NCBI GenBank assembly: GCA_018222695.1
Contig: JAAEZV010000021.1
Coordinates: forward strand, 1-8,087
Direction of reading: 5' to 3'
DNA: 8,087 bases
Source of the DNA: Gammaproteobacteria bacterium
GTDB lineage: Bacteria > Pseudomonadota > Gammaproteobacteria > Pseudomonadales > Halieaceae
Positions 6,946 to 8,087 of this stretch are shown here, piece by piece. Position numbers and translations under genes: made by a program. Below the pieces are notes generated by a model that saw only the letters and a program-made list of their open reading frames with translations, was not told the origin of the DNA and ran no database searches. The first letter of the stretch is position 1, and the number at the start of each line of letters is the position of its first letter.

Positions 6946-6973
6946 TTTGGTATGGTCACCCTATAAAACCAAA
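6946..6973. repeat. Inverted repeat TTTGGT-N16-ACCAAA over the sulfatase promoter
   Basis: Perfect six-base arms (6946-6951 and 6968-6973) flank 16 bases that include the candidate -10 box and a small internal GGT-C-ACC. The position would suit an operator that blocks or guides RNA polymerase. Six-base arms can also arise by chance. Confidence 0.35.
6962..6967 (+). promoter_or_regulatory. Candidate -10 box of the sulfatase gene
   Basis: TATAAA lies 26 bases ahead of the sulfatase ATG in an AT-rich patch that stands out from its GC-rich surroundings. A good -35 box at 16-18 bases is not seen; TTGCTG at 6935-6940 is 21 bases away. The promoter may depend on an activator or on another sigma factor. 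Confidence 0.35.
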
Positions 6974-6981
6974 CAAATGTT

Positions 6982-6985
6982 GAGG
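6982..6985 (+). promoter_or_regulatory. Ribosome binding site of the sulfatase gene
   Basis: GAGG lies eight bases ahead of the ATG at 6994, supporting that start; the product then begins with a plausible N-terminal export segment. Confidence 0.55.
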
Positions 6986-6993
6986 TTGTAGTC

Positions 6994-8087
6994 ATGCGAA
7001 ACAACTTACTCATTCTGGGTGCGGTAGTGGTGGTGGCGTTTGTGCTGCTGTCACGAAACGAACAGGTCGTCGCAACCGACGACTTCGACCGAACGCGCTT
7101 ACCCATAGCCCAACCGGCGCCCGCGCCCGTGACTGAAGCGCTGCCCGAGAACGTGCCACTCCCGACGCCTTGGGAGGTTAAAGCACCGGAGGGAGCTCCC
7201 AATGTGGTCATAGTGCTGCTAGATGACATTGGTTTTGGCGGCCCCTCTCCCTTTGGCGGCCCAATCAATATGCCGACGCTGCAAAAGCTCGCGGATAATG
7301 GGCTGAGCTACAACCGCTTCCACACCATCGCGCTGTGCGCCCCAACCAGAGCGGCACTTAAGACCGGACGGAATCATCATCAGGTCAATATGGGGTCGAT
7401 CCCTGAAATCGCGACCGGCTATGCGGGCAACACCACAGTGGTTCCTGACAACGCCGCACCTATCGCCGAAGTGTTACGCCAGAACGGGTTCGCCACGGGG
7501 GCGTTTGGTAAGTGGCACGAAACCCCCAGCCGAGAAACCACTGCGGGCGGGCCGCAGACCCGCTGGCCCACGCGACAGGGATTCGAGAAGTTTTACGGCT
7601 TCTTGGGGGCTGAAGAGAATATGTATGAGCCGTCACTGCATGATGGCGTGACCATCATTGATACCCCCGACAAGCCCGATTACCACTTTTTGGAGGACAT
7701 GACAGATCAGGCTATTGCCTGGGTCCGTGAGCAGAAAAGCATGCGCCCAGACAAACCTTTCTTCATTTACTACTCCTCAGCGGGGTCACACGCACCGCAT
7801 CAGGTGACTCAAGAGTGGATTGAGAAATATAAAGGGCAGTTTGACCAGGGCTGGGATGCGGTCCGAAATGAGTCTCTGCAGGCGCAAATTGAGCGTGGCG
7901 TGGTGCCCGCCGGCACTGAGCTACCCCCCAAACCCGCCAGCGTCCCCGACTGGGACAGCTTAAACGACGATAAAAAGAAAATTTATGCGCGCCAAGCCGA
8001 GGTCTATGCCGCTTTCAGTGAGTACTCTGATTATGAAACCGGCCGCTTACTCGACGCGATTGATGATCTGGGAGAGCTGGACAACAC
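6994..8087 (+). CDS. Arylsulfatase-family sulfatase, exported (3' partial)
   Basis: A sulfatase hydrolysing sulfate esters; 364 residues are visible and the frame is open at the window end. The N-terminus MRNN followed by a hydrophobic run (about residues 5-19) is a signal peptide or membrane anchor without a lipobox Cys, so the enzyme is probably periplasmic or membrane-tethered. A Pro/Ala-rich linker (about 40-60) leads to the catalytic domain: Asp77-Asp78 in VIVLLDDIGFGG bind the metal; Cys115 in CAPTRAALKTGR is the residue converted to formylglycine (CxPxR signature); then NHHQVNMG, FGKWHETP, FYGFLGAEEN, SSAGSHAPH and a late QGWDAVRNE block. These match the long arylsulfatase type (I estimate 700-800 residues in full), so about half is probably missing, including the C-terminal DNG-type metal site. 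Lys follows Leu in the signature where Leu is common. A formylglycine-generating enzyme must be encoded elsewhere. It is divergent from the CoA-transferase operon and may share its control. Confidence 0.93.
   Translation, partial: MRNNLLILGAVVVVAFVLLSRNEQVVATDDFDRTRLPIAQPAPAPVTEALPENVPLPTPWEVKAPEGAPNVVIVLLDDIGFGGPSPFGGPINMPTLQKLADNGLSYNRFHTIALCAPTRAALKTGRNHHQVNMGSIPEIATGYAGNTTVVPDNAAPIAEVLRQNGFATGAFGKWHETPSRETTAGGPQTRWPTRQGFEKFYGFLGAEENMYEPSLHDGVTIIDTPDKPDYHFLEDMTDQAIAWVREQKSMRPDKPFFIYYSSAGSHAPHQVTQEWIEKYKGQFDQGWDAVRNESLQAQIERGVVPAGTELPPKPASVPDWDSLNDDKKKIYARQAEVYAAFSEYSDYETGRLLDAIDDLGELDN

Larger units (their letters stand above)
6659..6993. other. 335-bp divergent intergenic (regulatory) region
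   Basis: This stretch lies between the divergently read CoA-transferase operon and the sulfatase gene, and must hold the promoters for both. I see candidate promoter elements near each gene, a TTTGGT/ACCAAA dyad, and a small hairpin CGGGC-N6-GCCCG at 6699-6714. No convincing gene, tRNA or repeat was seen in the middle (about 6770-6930). On the minus strand two very short open stretches in one frame are separated by a TAA at 6865-6867; they are too short to call. Confidence 0.6.

Noticed and set aside
6873..7268. Minus-strand open frame over the start of the sulfatase
   Set aside because: Ser/Thr-rich low-complexity translation opposite a strong sulfatase reading frame; no family features.

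Overview
The window looks like a moderately GC-rich proteobacterial chromosome. The large periplasmic-type arylsulfatase, the CaiB/BaiF CoA-transferase, the TauD-like dioxygenase and the compact spacing suggest a marine gammaproteobacterium with broad catabolic abilities, for example an OM60/NOR5 (Halieaceae)-like lineage. That placement is inferred from gene content and was not checked by phylogeny. No mobile element, CRISPR array, rRNA or tRNA was seen.

Layout. Positions 1-3127 carry a plus-strand operon: the C-terminal two thirds of a succinate-semialdehyde-type aldehyde dehydrogenase (cut by the window start), a MetY-type O-acetylhomoserine sulfhydrylase-family PLP enzyme, and an alpha/beta hydrolase whose start codon overlaps the previous stop (TGATG). 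A 55-bp convergent gap (3128-3182) follows. Positions 3183-6658 carry a minus-strand operon, read from right to left: CaiB/BaiF-family CoA-transferase, short-chain dehydrogenase/reductase (SDR) with a degenerate active site, TauD/TfdA-type Fe(II)/2-oxoglutarate dioxygenase, and a DsbA-fold 2-hydroxychromene-2-carboxylate isomerase-like protein with a GTG start. Gaps between these four genes are only 14, 27 and 15 nt. A 335-bp divergent regulatory region (6659-6993) separates this operon from a plus-strand sulfatase gene that starts at 6994 and runs off the window end.

How the genes may work together. The enzymes seen are a CoA-transferase (acid activation), an SDR and an aldehyde dehydrogenase (oxidation steps), a hydrolase, an Fe/2OG dioxygenase (C-H hydroxylation, in TauD relatives releasing sulfite or an aldehyde), a DsbA-fold isomerase or glutathione-transferase-like protein, a sulfatase and a sulfur-assimilating PLP enzyme. 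This is consistent with breakdown of an organic acid, possibly a sulfated or sulfonated one, with recovery of its sulfur. No single gene fixes the substrate. The least expected observation is the SDR, whose YxxxK catalytic motif reads HAAAM. No wholly new system is evident; the interest lies in the unusual combination of known families and a few local anomalies.
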